Part shown: in pieces, positions 17,892 through 27,360 of the stretch
Layout: each line of letters opens with the position of its first letter
How positions within the stretch are numbered: the stretch's first letter is position 1
Source of the DNA: Thiobacillus sp. 63-78
Lineage (GTDB): Bacteria > Pseudomonadota > Gammaproteobacteria > Burkholderiales > Thiobacillaceae
DNA length: 52,157 bases
Assembly: GCA_001899765.1 (NCBI GenBank)
Contig: MKWM01000030.1
Span: forward strand, 1 to 52,157
Direction: 5' to 3'
Notes under the pieces: generated by a model
What the model was told of the DNA's origin: nothing
Seen by the model: the letters and a program-made list of their open reading frames with translations, nothing else
Databases searched by the model: none
Made by a program: the position numbers and the translations under genes

Positions 17892-19121
17892 TCAGAAGCT
17901 GTGGGTGAACTGCGCCGACAGGATATCGACGGCGCCTTCGTAAGTCCCTGTCAAAGTGATGGGGGGAGCCGTACCTTCGGTCTTGTTGATGCGCACATCC
18001 CGGATAAAGAGGTGAGCGTAGCCAAAGTCGAGCGTGCTCCGCTCGGACACGCGATACTGCCCGCCGAACGCGATCCAGGTGCGGTCGCCGTCGGGAATAC
18101 GCGCCGTGCGGTAGGCATTGGACACGGGCGTCTGGTCGTACGCCACGCCGCCGCGCAAGGTGATCCTGTCGTTGAGGTGGTAATTGGCGCCCAGCGAATA
18201 ACGATAGGTATCGTCCCAGTTTTCGATGGTGGTCGAGACGGGGCCGCCGCTGGCGTTCACGATCCTCAGGGCATCGAAATCGCTCCAGCCGGTCCAGGTA
18301 ACGTCGGCCAGCAAATCCCAGCGTGTGCCGAGCTTGTGGAACAGGCTCAGCGAGGCGCTATCCGGCAAGGTCAAATCGGCATGGATCGGGTTCACCACCG
18401 TAACGCCATTCACCTTGAAACTGCCCTTCAGTGTGTAGTCCACCTCGGAACGGTACGAAAAACCTACACGCGTCGCGTCATTCAATTGCCACAACGCGCC
18501 AAGATTGAAGCCCCAGCCATAATCATCGCCTTTGACCGTCCCGACCGGCGGGGGAATCGCCGCTCCTGTCGCGCTGCTAAGTGTCGCCTCCGCATACTGG
18601 ATGTTCAGCCCGGCGCCCAGCGAGAACGATTCGCTCGCCTTCCAGGCGATCGAGGGATTGAGGTTGACCGTTTTCAGTTCGGACTTGATTGCCTGGGTGC
18701 GCCCTTTCCAGGTGCTGTCGTATTCGGTCTTCAGGCCGAACGGCGCATTCACCCCGATGCCGAGATGCACATCGGGCGTCAGCCGGAAGGCGAAATAGGC
18801 ATTGGGCACGAAGGCAAGATCGCCGGCATCACCGCCGTTGCCGCCGCCGAGAACCGCAGGACTGACGGTTCCGCTGAATTTGGTCTGCGGCTTGATGAGA
18901 TGCCCGGCGAGTACAAGCTGCTGGTCGGGCAGCAGCGTCATCCCCGCCGGATTGAAAAATATCGTGCTGGCATCCTGCGCACTGGCGGCCTGACCGGCAT
19001 AGGCGTTGCCCAGGCCGCTGGCGTTCTGTTCGACCAGGGCAAAGCCGGCCGTCTGGCCCGGGCCGGCGAATCCGGCCAGTGCCAGGCCGAGCATCAGTTG
19101 TGTACGAGAAAACGAAGGCAT
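17892..19121 (-). CDS. fadL: outer membrane long-chain fatty acid / hydrocarbon transporter (OmpP1/FadL/TodX)
   Basis: A 409-residue outer membrane beta-barrel that admits hydrophobic substrates. A signal peptide (MPSFSRTQLMLGLALAGFAG) ends near GQTAGFALVEQ; NASGLGNAYAGQAASAQDAS and TIFFNPAGMTLL are the FadL N-terminal plug signature. The protein ends in an aromatic strand (SAQFTHSF), as barrel proteins do. AGGGAG precedes the ATG at 19121. It lies 29 bases downstream of an acyl-CoA synthetase gene, so uptake and activation are probably co-transcribed. Such pairs in autotrophs may serve membrane lipid recycling; the natural substrate is unknown. Confidence 0.92.
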   Translation of the reverse strand: MPSFSRTQLMLGLALAGFAGPGQTAGFALVEQNASGLGNAYAGQAASAQDASTIFFNPAGMTLLPDQQLVLAGHLIKPQTKFSGTVSPAVLGGGNGGDAGDLAFVPNAYFAFRLTPDVHLGIGVNAPFGLKTEYDSTWKGRTQAIKSELKTVNLNPSIAWKASESFSLGAGLNIQYAEATLSSATGAAIPPPVGTVKGDDYGWGFNLGALWQLNDATRVGFSYRSEVDYTLKGSFKVNGVTVVNPIHADLTLPDSASLSLFHKLGTRWDLLADVTWTGWSDFDALRIVNASGGPVSTTIENWDDTYRYSLGANYHLNDRITLRGGVAYDQTPVSNAYRTARIPDGDRTWIAFGGQYRVSERSTLDFGYAHLFIRDVRINKTEGTAPPITLTGTYEGAVDILSAQFTHSF

Positions 19122-19150
19122 GAAGGATCTCCCTGATCGGTTTGATGTGG

Positions 19151-20965
19151 TCAGCGTGTGAAATCGGCGTACATGGCCTCGACCGCTGCGCGATAACGGT
19201 CGAGCACCTGGTTGCGTTTGATTTTGAGAGTGGGGGTCAGGAGGCCGTCCTCCAGCGTCCACGGACTGAGTTCCGGGTGCAGCCGGCGAATCTGGGCATA
19301 GCCCGGAAAGTGCCTGAGGTGATGCGCCACGCGATGAGTCAGCGCCTTCATCACCCGGGAGTCGCGCAGGGCGTCGGGGTGACGGGGATCGACATTGAGA
19401 TGCGCGGCAAATTCCTGCCAGTGCTCCTCATTCAGTACAGTCAGCGCGGCCAGATAAGGCCTGCCTTCGCCGACGACCATCACCTGTTCGAACAGCGGGT
19501 CGAGCAGGATGGCGGATTCCATGTCGGTCGGCGGCACTTTCTCGCCGTTGTTCAGCACGATGATGTCCTTGATGCGCCCGGTGATGTGGTAGTGCCCCCA
19601 GGCATCCATCGTGACCTGATCGCCGCTATGCAGCCAGCCCTCGCTGTCGATCATGGCGCGGGTGGCGGCCTCGTCCTGCCAGTAGCCGCGCATGACGCAG
19701 CGGCTGCGCGTGAGCAGTTCGTCGTTGTCGCCGATCTTCACCTCGATGCCGGGCAATGGCGGGCCGATGCTGGAAGGGATGTTGGATTCCGGGCGGTTGA
19801 CGCATACCACCGGGCTGGCTTCGGTCAGTCCGTACCCCTGGATGATCGGCACGCCGAGGCCGATGAACATGCGCGCGATTTCCGGCGAGAGCGCGGCGCC
19901 TCCCGAAATCGCCAGCTTCAGCCGGCCGCCCAGTTTGTCCGTGACGTTGCGCGCCACCTTGCGGTCGAGCATGGGCCATAGCCAGAGGGACGGAGTCCAG
20001 CGTGCCCGCCCCTGGGCATGCTCGAAGCGACGCCAGCCGACCCGCACCGCCAGCTTGAATATCGGTCGCGCCAGCCGGTTCTTTTTCTTCAGACTGTCCT
20101 GGATACGTCCATAGACACGCTCGTAGATGCGCGGCACCGAAATCAGCACGGTGGGGCGAATGTCCTGCAGATCCTGCCCCAGCTGCGCGATGGAGCGTGC
20201 ATAGACCACCTCGGCGCCCATCAGCATCGGCAGGTAATATCCCCCGGTGCGCTCGAGCGTGTGCGACATGGGCAGAAAGGACAGAAACACCTCGTGCGGC
20301 TCGAAATCGGCGCATTGCGAGGAATAGAACGCGTTCCACAACAGATTGTCGTGCGTCAGCATCGCGCCCTTGGGACGCCCGGTGGTGCCCGATGTATAGA
20401 CGACGCTGGCCAGCAGGTCGGCGCTGGGAGGGTGTTCGGGTACCGGCGTGCCGACCGCGGCAGCCAGCCAGTCGGCTGCCGCGACGACATGCGCGCGCGC
20501 GTTCGCCGGGCCGTTTTCCGCTGCGGTCAGGCTGACGATGCGCTGCAGCGTCGTGGCCGATCCCGCGATCTCGGCCAGCTTCCTGTGCTGGAACCTGCCC
20601 TCGACCAGCAGCAGTCTGGCGCCGCAGTGATTGAGGATGTAGGCGGCGCTCTCCGGGCGGTCGTCGAGATATAAAGGCACCGTGACCAGACCGAGCCCCA
20701 GCGCGGCCTGGTCGAAAATCACCCATTCGACGCTGTTTTTCAGCATCACCGCCACACGGTCGCCGGGCGCCAGTTCCTCCTTCACCAGTGCGGCCTGCCA
20801 GCGGGCCACTTCAGCCGCCACGTCGGCCCAGCTGAAACTCAGCCAGGTATCGCGCGCCTCGTCAAACTGGCGGTAGGCCACCCGGTCCGGCGTCGCCGCG
20901 ACCCGCGCCTGGAACAAGCCGCACAACGTGCCGAGCGTATCGGGATGGAAGGATGTGGCGGCCAT
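19151..20965 (-). CDS. fadD: long-chain acyl-CoA synthetase (AMP-forming)
   Basis: A 604-residue ANL-superfamily adenylating enzyme that activates fatty acids to acyl-CoA through an acyl-AMP. The P-loop reads VVYTSGTTGRPKGAML near residue 183; GYGLTEASPVVCVN, SEGWLHSGDQVTM and KDIIVLNNGEKVPPTDME mark the other core motifs. Length and sequence resemble the FadD15/FAA1-like long-chain group. The frame is open to 21067, but the ATG at 20965 (MAATSFHPD) gives a family-like start and leaves room before the rsmB-type gene. It is upstream of fadL in a likely operon. Confidence 0.92.
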   Translation of the reverse strand: MAATSFHPDTLGTLCGLFQARVAATPDRVAYRQFDEARDTWLSFSWADVAAEVARWQAALVKEELAPGDRVAVMLKNSVEWVIFDQAALGLGLVTVPLYLDDRPESAAYILNHCGARLLLVEGRFQHRKLAEIAGSATTLQRIVSLTAAENGPANARAHVVAAADWLAAAVGTPVPEHPPSADLLASVVYTSGTTGRPKGAMLTHDNLLWNAFYSSQCADFEPHEVFLSFLPMSHTLERTGGYYLPMLMGAEVVYARSIAQLGQDLQDIRPTVLISVPRIYERVYGRIQDSLKKKNRLARPIFKLAVRVGWRRFEHAQGRARWTPSLWLWPMLDRKVARNVTDKLGGRLKLAISGGAALSPEIARMFIGLGVPIIQGYGLTEASPVVCVNRPESNIPSSIGPPLPGIEVKIGDNDELLTRSRCVMRGYWQDEAATRAMIDSEGWLHSGDQVTMDAWGHYHITGRIKDIIVLNNGEKVPPTDMESAILLDPLFEQVMVVGEGRPYLAALTVLNEEHWQEFAAHLNVDPRHPDALRDSRVMKALTHRVAHHLRHFPGYAQIRRLHPELSPWTLEDGLLTPTLKIKRNQVLDRYRAAVEAMYADFTR

Positions 20966-21026
20966 GTCAGAGGGATCGAACCAGCCAGGGAAAACGCAGC
21001 ATTGATAGCGGCAAAATCCGGGCGGG

Positions 21027-22274
21027 TCAAGCCGCGGCCTTGACCAGAACGGCCGCGAAAAAGCCATCCGTTCCGTGCACGGCGGGCGACAGCTTCAGCA
21101 TGGCGCCGGTATCGAGGTCGATCTTGTGCTGCGCCAGCAGTTCATTGGCCGGCAGCAGGGCAAATCCGCCTTCCGCCAGCAGCGCCTCGACGATGGCCTC
21201 GTTTTCCTCCGGCAACAGGCTGCACGTGGCGTACACCAGCCGCCCGCCGGGTTTCAGCAGCTTCGCCGCCGCGCGCAGGATGGCCGCCTGTTTCCGCGTC
21301 AGCTCCGCCACGCTCTCGGGCGACTGGCGGAACTTCAGGTCGGGATTGCGGCGCAGGGTCCCCAGACCGGAACACGGCGCGTCGACCAGCACGCGGTCGA
21401 GCTTGCCTGCCAGCCGCTTCACCCGCGTGTCGTTTTCCGAAGTAATCCGCTGCGGCATCACGTTGGACAGCCCCGAGCGCGCCAGCCGCGGCTTCAGGTT
21501 GGCGAGCCGCTTTTCGGCCACGTCGAACGCATACAGCCGGCCGGTCGAGGCCATCATCGCGCCGATGGCGAGCGTCTTGCCGCCGGCGCCGGCGCAGAAA
21601 TCGCAGACCATTTCGCCGCGCCGCGCGCCCAGCAGCAGGGCCAGCAGCTGGCTGCCCTCGTCCTGCACTTCCAGACTGCCGTCGAGAAACAATGCATGCC
21701 GATTGATCGCCGGATGATCCTTGAAGCGGAGGCCCCAAGGCGAATACGGCGTCGCCTCGACCGCCAATCCTTCCCCGCGCAGTTGCGTCAGCACGGCATC
21801 GCGGCCGGCCTTGTGCGCGTTGACCCGCACGTCGAGCGGCGCCGGCTGCTGCAGGGCGCGGCCGAGCGCGAGGATGTCGGCGTCGCTCATCGACGCGCGC
21901 AGTGTTCCGACCACCCAGTCGGGCAGTTCCGCGCTCACCGCAAGCGGCAGGTCGTCCGTTTTAACGTTGCGGATGTGGTCGATCAGTTCAGGCCTGGCGA
22001 ATTTTTCCAGCATTGCGCCGCTCATCCCGCGCGCCTTGATCAGCCAGGCGATGATCAGGGTGCGTGGATTGGCCGCCGGCACCACCCCCGACAGATAGCG
22101 GTAGCGCCGCAGCACGCCGAACACGGCCTCGGCCACGAAGGCGCGGTCATGCGAGCCGAGCTTCTTGTGCTCGCGAAAAAACGCCGACAGCACGGCATCG
22201 GCCGGGCGCTTGAAATCCAGCACCAGATCGAGCGCCTGGGTGGCAAGTTGCAATAACGGCGGGGTCAGTTCCAT
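21027..22274 (-). CDS. rsmB: RsmB-type rRNA (cytosine-C5) methyltransferase
   Basis: A 415-residue SAM-dependent RNA m5C methyltransferase of the NOL1/NOP2/Sun family. The SAM loop is DFCAGAGGKTLAIGAM near residue 228. Both catalytic cysteines are present: VDAPCSGLGTLRRNPD and YATCSLLPEENEAI. The N-terminal helical region resembles the NusB-like domain of RsmB, which methylates C967 of 16S rRNA; the exact target here is inferred. No fmt or def neighbours are seen, unlike in E. coli, so assignment to RsmB rather than another m5C enzyme is moderately secure. A small hypothetical gene precedes it by 51 bases. Confidence 0.85.
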   Translation of the reverse strand: MELTPPLLQLATQALDLVLDFKRPADAVLSAFFREHKKLGSHDRAFVAEAVFGVLRRYRYLSGVVPAANPRTLIIAWLIKARGMSGAMLEKFARPELIDHIRNVKTDDLPLAVSAELPDWVVGTLRASMSDADILALGRALQQPAPLDVRVNAHKAGRDAVLTQLRGEGLAVEATPYSPWGLRFKDHPAINRHALFLDGSLEVQDEGSQLLALLLGARRGEMVCDFCAGAGGKTLAIGAMMASTGRLYAFDVAEKRLANLKPRLARSGLSNVMPQRITSENDTRVKRLAGKLDRVLVDAPCSGLGTLRRNPDLKFRQSPESVAELTRKQAAILRAAAKLLKPGGRLVYATCSLLPEENEAIVEALLAEGGFALLPANELLAQHKIDLDTGAMLKLSPAVHGTDGFFAAVLVKAAA

Positions 22275-22325
22275 CAGGGGGCGGCAGGCGGGTTGGCAGG
22301 CGGCAGGGACTTCCCTGCCGGCGAT

Positions 22326-22628
22326 TTACTCGTCTTCGCCGAGTTCGGGGTCCCATCCCATTCCGCGCGCGCGTTCCGTGGCCATGCGGTAGAGGGCTTC
22401 GTGGCGTTCGCGCAGGTCGGACGGCAGGCGGCTGGGCAGGTTGCCGTACTGGTCCCACTCGGCCTCGATCTTGTCGGCCAATGTCTGCATCTGCCCCAAC
22501 TGCCAGCCGGCGCAATCCTCGCTTTCAGGGAGCAAGCCGAACAGCCAGCCATCCAGCACGACGCGCGCCAGCATGGTCATGCCGTGCTTGTCGTGGTAGA
22601 ACCCGGCGTAGGTCATTTTGGTATTCAT
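22326..22628 (-). CDS. small conserved hypothetical protein
   Basis: A 100-residue soluble protein I do not recognise by function. It begins MNTKMTYAGFYHDKHGMTML, has a tryptophan- and acid-rich middle (ESEDCAGWQLGQMQ, AEWDQYGNLPSR) and ends in a charged tail (ARGMGWDPELGEDE). No signal peptide or membrane helix is visible. It lies 51 bases before the rsmB-type gene on the same strand, with the permease gene upstream. The even, non-repetitive composition and clean placement support a real gene, perhaps lineage-restricted. Confidence 0.7.
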   Translation of the reverse strand: MNTKMTYAGFYHDKHGMTMLARVVLDGWLFGLLPESEDCAGWQLGQMQTLADKIEAEWDQYGNLPSRLPSDLRERHEALYRMATERARGMGWDPELGEDE

Positions 22629-22762
22629 GGTGTGCGATCTCTGTCGTTCTGATTGCGTCGTAGGGGAACGCGCGGCCCCACTGTGCAGGAGGCCGGGCGC
22701 GGGAATGGTCGAGGCTCAAGCGCTGACGATCGGATGACCGACAAGGATACCTCACAACCCCC

Positions 22763-23818
22763 TCAATCCGGATGCGCCTGCCCCAGCCATTCGCGCCAGA
22801 TCCCGACCGATACCGCGAGCAGCGCGGGCCCCAGGAACAGTCCGATCAGGCCGAAGGCATGGACGCCGCCCAGCACGCCCAGAAAAACCAGCAGGAAAGG
22901 AATCCGGGTCGGGCCACTGATGACGATTGGCCGGATCAGGTTGTCAACCCAGCTCACCACCAGCGCGCCCCACAGGAACAGACCCAGCGCAGCGCCGGTC
23001 TCGCCGTTCGCCAGGAGCGCCAGGGAGAGCCCGATCCACACCACCGGGCCGACGAAGGGAATCAGCGATATCAGCGCGGTGATCGCCCCCCACAGTGCGG
23101 GGGCGTCGATCCCGGCGACCCAGTAGCCCAGCCCGGCAAGCGCGCCCTGCGCCAGCGCGGTGAGCACGATGCCGAACACCACGGCCCGCACCGTGACGCC
23201 GACCGTCTGGATGTAGCCGCGCGCCGCCTCCCCCAGCCAGCGCGTGGCCACGCCGCGAAACTGCGCCAGCACGCTGACGCCGTGGCGGTACAGGAAGAAC
23301 AGCGCAAACACCGCGAGGCCGAATTTCGCCACATTGCGGCCGACGCCGCCAGCCAGCGATTTCAACGCGCCCGTATTGGTCAGGTCCAGCGCCGCCAACT
23401 GCGCATGCACCCACGCCGGATCGGCCTGGACGCGCTGGTACTGTTCGGCCAGCCACACCCCGCCCGGCCAGCCGCGCACCTCGGCGGGCAAGGGCGGAAG
23501 CCCGTGAAGGGCAAACTGCCTGAGCGTCGTCGAAGCCGCCACCACATCGCCCGCCACGGCAAACATCACCCATATCAGCGGCAGCAACAGCATCGCCGTC
23601 ACCCCCAGCGTCATCAGCAGCGCGGCGAGGCTGTCGCGCCCCGGCATCCGGCGGCATACCCACTGGTGGAGCGGCCAGGTCACGTACGCAAGGATCCCCG
23701 CCCAGGCCAGGGCAGCGAGAAAGGGTGACAGCACCCAGAGGGTCAGCCCGAATATCGAGACCAGGAATGCAAATCCCACGATCCGTCGAGCCAGGGGGGA
23801 GTCGGTATGAGTCGGCAT
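22763..23818 (-). CDS. AI-2E family (PerM/UPF0118) permease
   Basis: A 351-residue inner membrane protein with about seven to eight hydrophobic segments, starting with RRIVGFAFLVSIFGLTLWVL. The C-terminal core ALWGAITALISLIPFVGP is characteristic of the AI-2E transporter (formerly UPF0118) family. Members have been linked to autoinducer-2 export (TqsA) or Na+/H+ antiport, but most have no proven substrate. It is probably the first gene of the minus-strand group running through rsmB to fadL; spacing to the next gene is 134 bases. Confidence 0.9.
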   Translation of the reverse strand: MPTHTDSPLARRIVGFAFLVSIFGLTLWVLSPFLAALAWAGILAYVTWPLHQWVCRRMPGRDSLAALLMTLGVTAMLLLPLIWVMFAVAGDVVAASTTLRQFALHGLPPLPAEVRGWPGGVWLAEQYQRVQADPAWVHAQLAALDLTNTGALKSLAGGVGRNVAKFGLAVFALFFLYRHGVSVLAQFRGVATRWLGEAARGYIQTVGVTVRAVVFGIVLTALAQGALAGLGYWVAGIDAPALWGAITALISLIPFVGPVVWIGLSLALLANGETGAALGLFLWGALVVSWVDNLIRPIVISGPTRIPFLLVFLGVLGGVHAFGLIGLFLGPALLAVSVGIWREWLGQAHPD

Positions 23819-23900
23819 GGTTGCAAGGGTACTTCAGTGTGCCCCGACGCCGGAAGTTGGCAACCGACGGCGCAGGCATCCCCCCGTTCGTTGACCGGCC

Positions 23901-24869
23901 TCAGCCCGGGGCGGCCTGCTTTCGCGTCACCCACAGGCTGGCCAGCATGAAACTGGCGATGATGAGGCCGACAATGCCAAGCGAGAGGCCTGTCGGGATT
24001 TTATAGATATCCACAATCAGCATCTTGGCGCCCACGAACACCAGCACCATGGCCAGGCCATATTTAAGCAGATGAAAACGGTCCGCCACGCCGGCCAGCA
24101 TGAAATACATCGCGCGCAATCCCAGGATGGCGAAGATGTTGGAAGTGAACACGATGAAAGGATCAGTGGTGATGGCAAATATCGCGGGAATCGAATCGAC
24201 CGCGAAAATCACGTCGGACAACTCGACCATGACCAGCACGAGGAACAACGGAGTGAACAGGCGCACGCCGTTTTCCCGCACCCAGAATTTCTCGCCGCGG
24301 TAATCCGCCGTCAGCCGCACATGCCGCTTGATCCAGTTGAGCAATGGATTCTTGCCCAGATCAGGCTCGGCTTCAGCGAACACAAGCATTTTAATCCCGG
24401 TGACGACCAGGAAAATACCGAACAGATAGAGCACCCAGTGAAATTCCCGCACCAGCCAGGCGCCCGCCAGGATCATGACGGCGCGCATCGCAATCGCGCC
24501 GACCACGCCGTAGATCAGCACGCGCCGCTGGAATTCGGCCGGCACGGCGAAGAAGCCGAAGATCATCAGGAAGACGAAGATATTGTCGACCGCGAGCGAT
24601 TTCTCGATCAGATAGCCCGTCAGGAACTCCATCGTCCGGGCGTCGGCCACCTCGTGGCCGTGCGTACTCTTGAGATACCACCACAGGCCGAGGCTGAACA
24701 GCATGGCGAGTGACACCCACACGGCCGACCACGCTGCCGCCTCCCTGAAGCCGACCTTGTGCGCCTTGTTGCCCCCGGCGAGGAACAGGTCGACGGCCAG
24801 CATCAGCAGCACGAAGCCAACGAATGCCGCCCACATCCAGGGCTCGCCGACAGACAAGGCAGCGTCCAC
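23901..24869 (-). CDS. alx: TerC/Alx family membrane protein (probable Mn2+ exporter)
   Basis: A 322-residue integral membrane protein of the TerC family. Motifs include EKSLAVDNIFVFLMIF near residue 90 and VELSDVIFAVDSIPAIFAIT near residue 218, the two repeats with the acidic metal-binding residues. Length and sequence resemble E. coli Alx, which affects manganese homeostasis and is controlled by a pH/Mn riboswitch. No such leader can be present directly here because htpX ends only 12 bases upstream; any leader would have to sit before htpX. The likely role is manganese efflux or metalation of exported proteins. Confidence 0.88.
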   Translation of the reverse strand: MDAALSVGEPWMWAAFVGFVLLMLAVDLFLAGGNKAHKVGFREAAAWSAVWVSLAMLFSLGLWWYLKSTHGHEVADARTMEFLTGYLIEKSLAVDNIFVFLMIFGFFAVPAEFQRRVLIYGVVGAIAMRAVMILAGAWLVREFHWVLYLFGIFLVVTGIKMLVFAEAEPDLGKNPLLNWIKRHVRLTADYRGEKFWVRENGVRLFTPLFLVLVMVELSDVIFAVDSIPAIFAITTDPFIVFTSNIFAILGLRAMYFMLAGVADRFHLLKYGLAMVLVFVGAKMLIVDIYKIPTGLSLGIVGLIIASFMLASLWVTRKQAAPG

Positions 24870-24881
24870 GGTCAGCCTCGA

Positions 24882-25757
24882 TTACTGCACCGCGCGCAGG
24901 GCAGCGATGCGCGCTTCCAGCGGCGGGTGCGTCATGAACAGGCGTTTCCAGCCTTGCGGGGTGCCGCCGGCGATGCCGAAGGCGGCCATCTTGTCCGGCA
25001 ACGGCTGCGGGTGAAGGCTGCCCAAACGCTCCAGCGCGGCGATCATGGCACCGCGTCCGGCCAGACTGGCGCCCCCGCGGTCGGCGCGGAATTCGCGCTG
25101 GCGCGAGAACCACATGACGATGATGGACGCCAGAATGCCCAGCACCAGTTCGGCCACGATCATGGTGACGAAAAACGCAGGGCCATGGCCTTCCTCGTTC
25201 TTGAACACGACGCGATCGACGGTATGGCCGATCACGCGCGACAGGAACATCACGAAAGTATTGACCACGCCCTGGATCAGTGCCAGCGTCACCATGTCGC
25301 CGTTGGCGACGTGCGCAATCTCGTGCCCCAGCACCGCCTCGGCCTCTTCACGCGTCATTTGCCGCAACAGGCCCGAGGACACGGCCACCAGCGAACTGTT
25401 CCGGGTCATGCCGGTGGCGAAGGCATTGACGTCGGGCGCATCGTAGATGCCGACTTCAGGCATCCCGATTCCGGCATCCGCCGAATATTTGCGAATGGTT
25501 TCCATGAGCCAGAACTCGGTCGAGTTCGACGGCGTTTCGATCACCCGCACCCCCATCGATTTCTTCGCCATCCACTTGGAAATCGCCAGCGAAATGAATG
25601 AGCCGCCAAAACCCATCACGGCGGCGAAGATCAGCAGCGAACCCAGATTCAGTCCGTTCGCGGTGAGATAGGGCTCGACGCCCAGGATGCGCATGGTGAA
25701 CGACAGCACCAGCACGATCGCCAGGTTGGTGGCGAGGAACAAGACAATGCGTTTCAT
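24882..25757 (-). CDS. htpX: membrane zinc metalloprotease HtpX
   Basis: A 291-residue inner membrane protease that degrades misfolded membrane proteins alongside FtsH. Two N-terminal helices begin at [18 protein letters not shown]. The zinc site is [13 protein letters not shown] (HEXXH), with the third ligand in the [12 protein letters not shown] region. [12 protein letters not shown] and [11 protein letters not shown] are also typical. The ATG at 25757 has an exact AAGGAG seven bases upstream, which decides it against longer starts. It precedes the TerC/Alx gene by 12 bases and diverges from the NhaR-like regulator. Confidence 0.97.
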   Translation of the reverse strand: MKRIVLFLATNLAIVLVLSFTMRILGVEPYLTANGLNLGSLLIFAAVMGFGGSFISLAISKWMAKKSMGVRVIETPSNSTEFWLMETIRKYSADAGIGMPEVGIYDAPDVNAFATGMTRNSSLVAVSSGLLRQMTREEAEAVLGHEIAHVANGDMVTLALIQGVVNTFVMFLSRVIGHTVDRVVFKNEEGHGPAFFVTMIVAELVLGILASIIVMWFSRQREFRADRGGASLAGRGAMIAALERLGSLHPQPLPDKMAAFGIAGGTPQGWKRLFMTHPPLEARIAALRAVQ

Positions 25758-25868
25758 GTGTTCTCCTTGATTTCGCAGGCGTGAAATGGCGTGTCGCCAC
25801 GCCCTGATCCCGTCCGCTCGGACCGGGGCCATTACACGATGCAGATATGAAGAATACAGACCGGATAA

Positions 25869-25904
25869 GAACAATAAAATTCGATTTTTATAATGCTATT
25901 GTTC
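25869..25904 (+). promoter_or_regulatory. htpX/nhaR divergent control region with inverted repeat
   Basis: GAACAATA (25869-25876) and TATTGTTC (25897-25904) are perfect 8-bp inverted arms. They flank an exact TATAAT (25889-25894) that suits transcription of the regulator on the plus strand. This is a plausible autoregulatory operator for the LysR-type protein. Confidence 0.4.
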
Positions 25905-25929
25905 GTTTTTACCGAATAATTTTGCCGCC

Positions 25930-26835
25930 ATGCTCAATTACCGACACCTCTACTACTTCCGTACCGTCGCCAAGGCGGGTGCGCTCAACCGGGCGGCCGA
26001 GAAGCTGCATCTGACGCCGCAGACGCTGTCCGGACAGCTCAGCGCGTTCGAGGAACGCCTGGGCGTGGCGCTGTTCCGGCGCAACGGGCGGCGGCTGGAA
26101 CTGACCGACGCCGGCCGCACCGCGCTGGTCTATGCCGATGACATTTTCCAGATTGGCGCCGAACTGGAGGATGCCCTGCAAAACCGTCTCGCGCCCCGCG
26201 CCCATCCGTTCCGGGTGGGAATCGCCGAGGTGGTTCCCAAGGCGATCGCCTATCAATTGCTGGCGCCTGCGCTGGCGCTGGCCGAACCGGTCAAGCTGGT
26301 GTGCCTCGAAGACCGGCTGGAACAGCTCGCCGCCGAACTCTCCATCCACCGGCTCGACATGGTGCTGGCCGATCGCCCCCTTCCCGCCACGATGGACATC
26401 AAGGGCTACAGCCATCCGCTGGGTGAATGCGGCATCGCTTTTCTGGCGGCGCGAACCATCGGCAGCGCGCTGGAAACGGACTTTCCAGCCAGCCTGCAGG
26501 GCGCTCCACTGCTGATTCCGGGCGAGGACAGCGCGCTGCGCGTGCCGCTGTTGCGCTGGCTCGAGCGTAAAGGCATTCAGCCCGTCATCGTCGGCGAATT
26601 CGACGACAGCGCCCTGATGAGCGCCTTCGGCCAGGCGGGGGCCGGCGTGTTCCCGGTGCCGCTCACGACCGCACGGGATGTGATGCGGCAATACGAGGTC
26701 ATCGAACTGGGGCGGACACTGGAGATACGCGAGCGCTTCTTTGCCATTTCGGTGGAGCGACGCCTGAGGCATCCGGCCGTGCTGGCGGTCAGCGAGGCCG
26801 CACGACAGCGTTTCCAGTTGCCGGATGGGGGCTGA
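25930..26835 (+). CDS. nhaR: NhaR-like LysR family transcriptional activator
   Basis: A 301-residue LysR-type regulator. The winged helix-turn-helix (LNYRHLYYFRTVAKAGALNRAAEKLHLT, residues 2-29, described as one motif) has the HLYYF and LTPQTLSGQL features typical of NhaR, the Na+-responsive activator of nhaA. The effector domain includes MVLADRPLP and FGQAGAGVFPVP. No nhaA is present in the window, so its targets are elsewhere or are different; the adjacent htpX-alx pair across the shared promoter region is an alternative target. It abuts the convergent PIN gene with no gap. Confidence 0.85.
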   Translation: MLNYRHLYYFRTVAKAGALNRAAEKLHLTPQTLSGQLSAFEERLGVALFRRNGRRLELTDAGRTALVYADDIFQIGAELEDALQNRLAPRAHPFRVGIAEVVPKAIAYQLLAPALALAEPVKLVCLEDRLEQLAAELSIHRLDMVLADRPLPATMDIKGYSHPLGECGIAFLAARTIGSALETDFPASLQGAPLLIPGEDSALRVPLLRWLERKGIQPVIVGEFDDSALMSAFGQAGAGVFPVPLTTARDVMRQYEVIELGRTLEIRERFFAISVERRLRHPAVLAVSEAARQRFQLPDGG

Positions 26836-27360
26836 TCACGCTGCAGTCTGCCTGGCCGGCAGGACGTCGAGCCAGCGTAGTGCCTCGGCCGGGTTCATGA
26901 TGCGGAAATACGGCATGCAGTGGCGCCGCAAGCTGAGTAGCGCACGATCCTTGCTGACCAGTCCCTGCGCAGGGGCTGCCGCGGCCAGCTCGATGAATTT
27001 CTGATCGTCGGGATCGCTGCAACGCGGCAGGCGGCCCCATGCGGGTTTCGATCCACGGTGGACAGGACCGCCTTCGCGGGGCGGGTCTGCGGCCGCGACC
27101 GCCCGCCGGGGCCAGGCCAGGGATTGATAGCGATCGAACAACACGGCCTGCCGCGCCACGTCCAGCCCGAATGCCGGATACGCCAGCACGCGCCGCCACT
27201 CGTCGAGCGTGGCGTTCGATACGACACAACGCGCGCGACCGGATTCGATCGCGTGCCGCAAGGGCCGGGCAGGCGCATCGTCGAAGTGCAACAGGTCAAG
27301 CACCACGTTGGTGTCGAGCACCAGCAAGGCTGCGCCATCCAGCGCCGCGTCCCTACTCAA
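26836..27360 (-). CDS. PIN-domain protein, putative toxin-type ribonuclease
   Basis: About 174 residues of PIN fold. The acidic active-site positions are visible: LLVLDTNVVLDLLHF near the start, ATLDEWRRVLAYPAF, SDPDDQKFIELAAA and LVSKDRALL. Many such proteins are annotated as PIN-family toxin components, but no antitoxin gene is evident next to it, so that label is tentative. The start is uncertain: no ATG exists in frame after the thioredoxin stop, TTG at 27360 overlaps that stop by eight bases, and TTG at 27327 would start just before LVLDTN. It appears translationally linked to the upstream thioredoxin gene. Confidence 0.8.
   Translation of the reverse strand: MSRDAALDGAALLVLDTNVVLDLLHFDDAPARPLRHAIESGRARCVVSNATLDEWRRVLAYPAFGLDVARQAVLFDRYQSLAWPRRAVAAADPPREGGPVHRGSKPAWGRLPRCSDPDDQKFIELAAAAPAQGLVSKDRALLSLRRHCMPYFRIMNPAEALRWLDVLPARQTAA

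Noticed and set aside
24870..24881. Manganese (yybP-ykoY) riboswitch before the TerC/Alx gene
   Set aside because: Only 12 bases separate it from htpX; no leader can fit.
26836..27360. Complete toxin-antitoxin locus
   Set aside because: A PIN protein is present but no antitoxin gene adjoins it; the neighbour is a thioredoxin.
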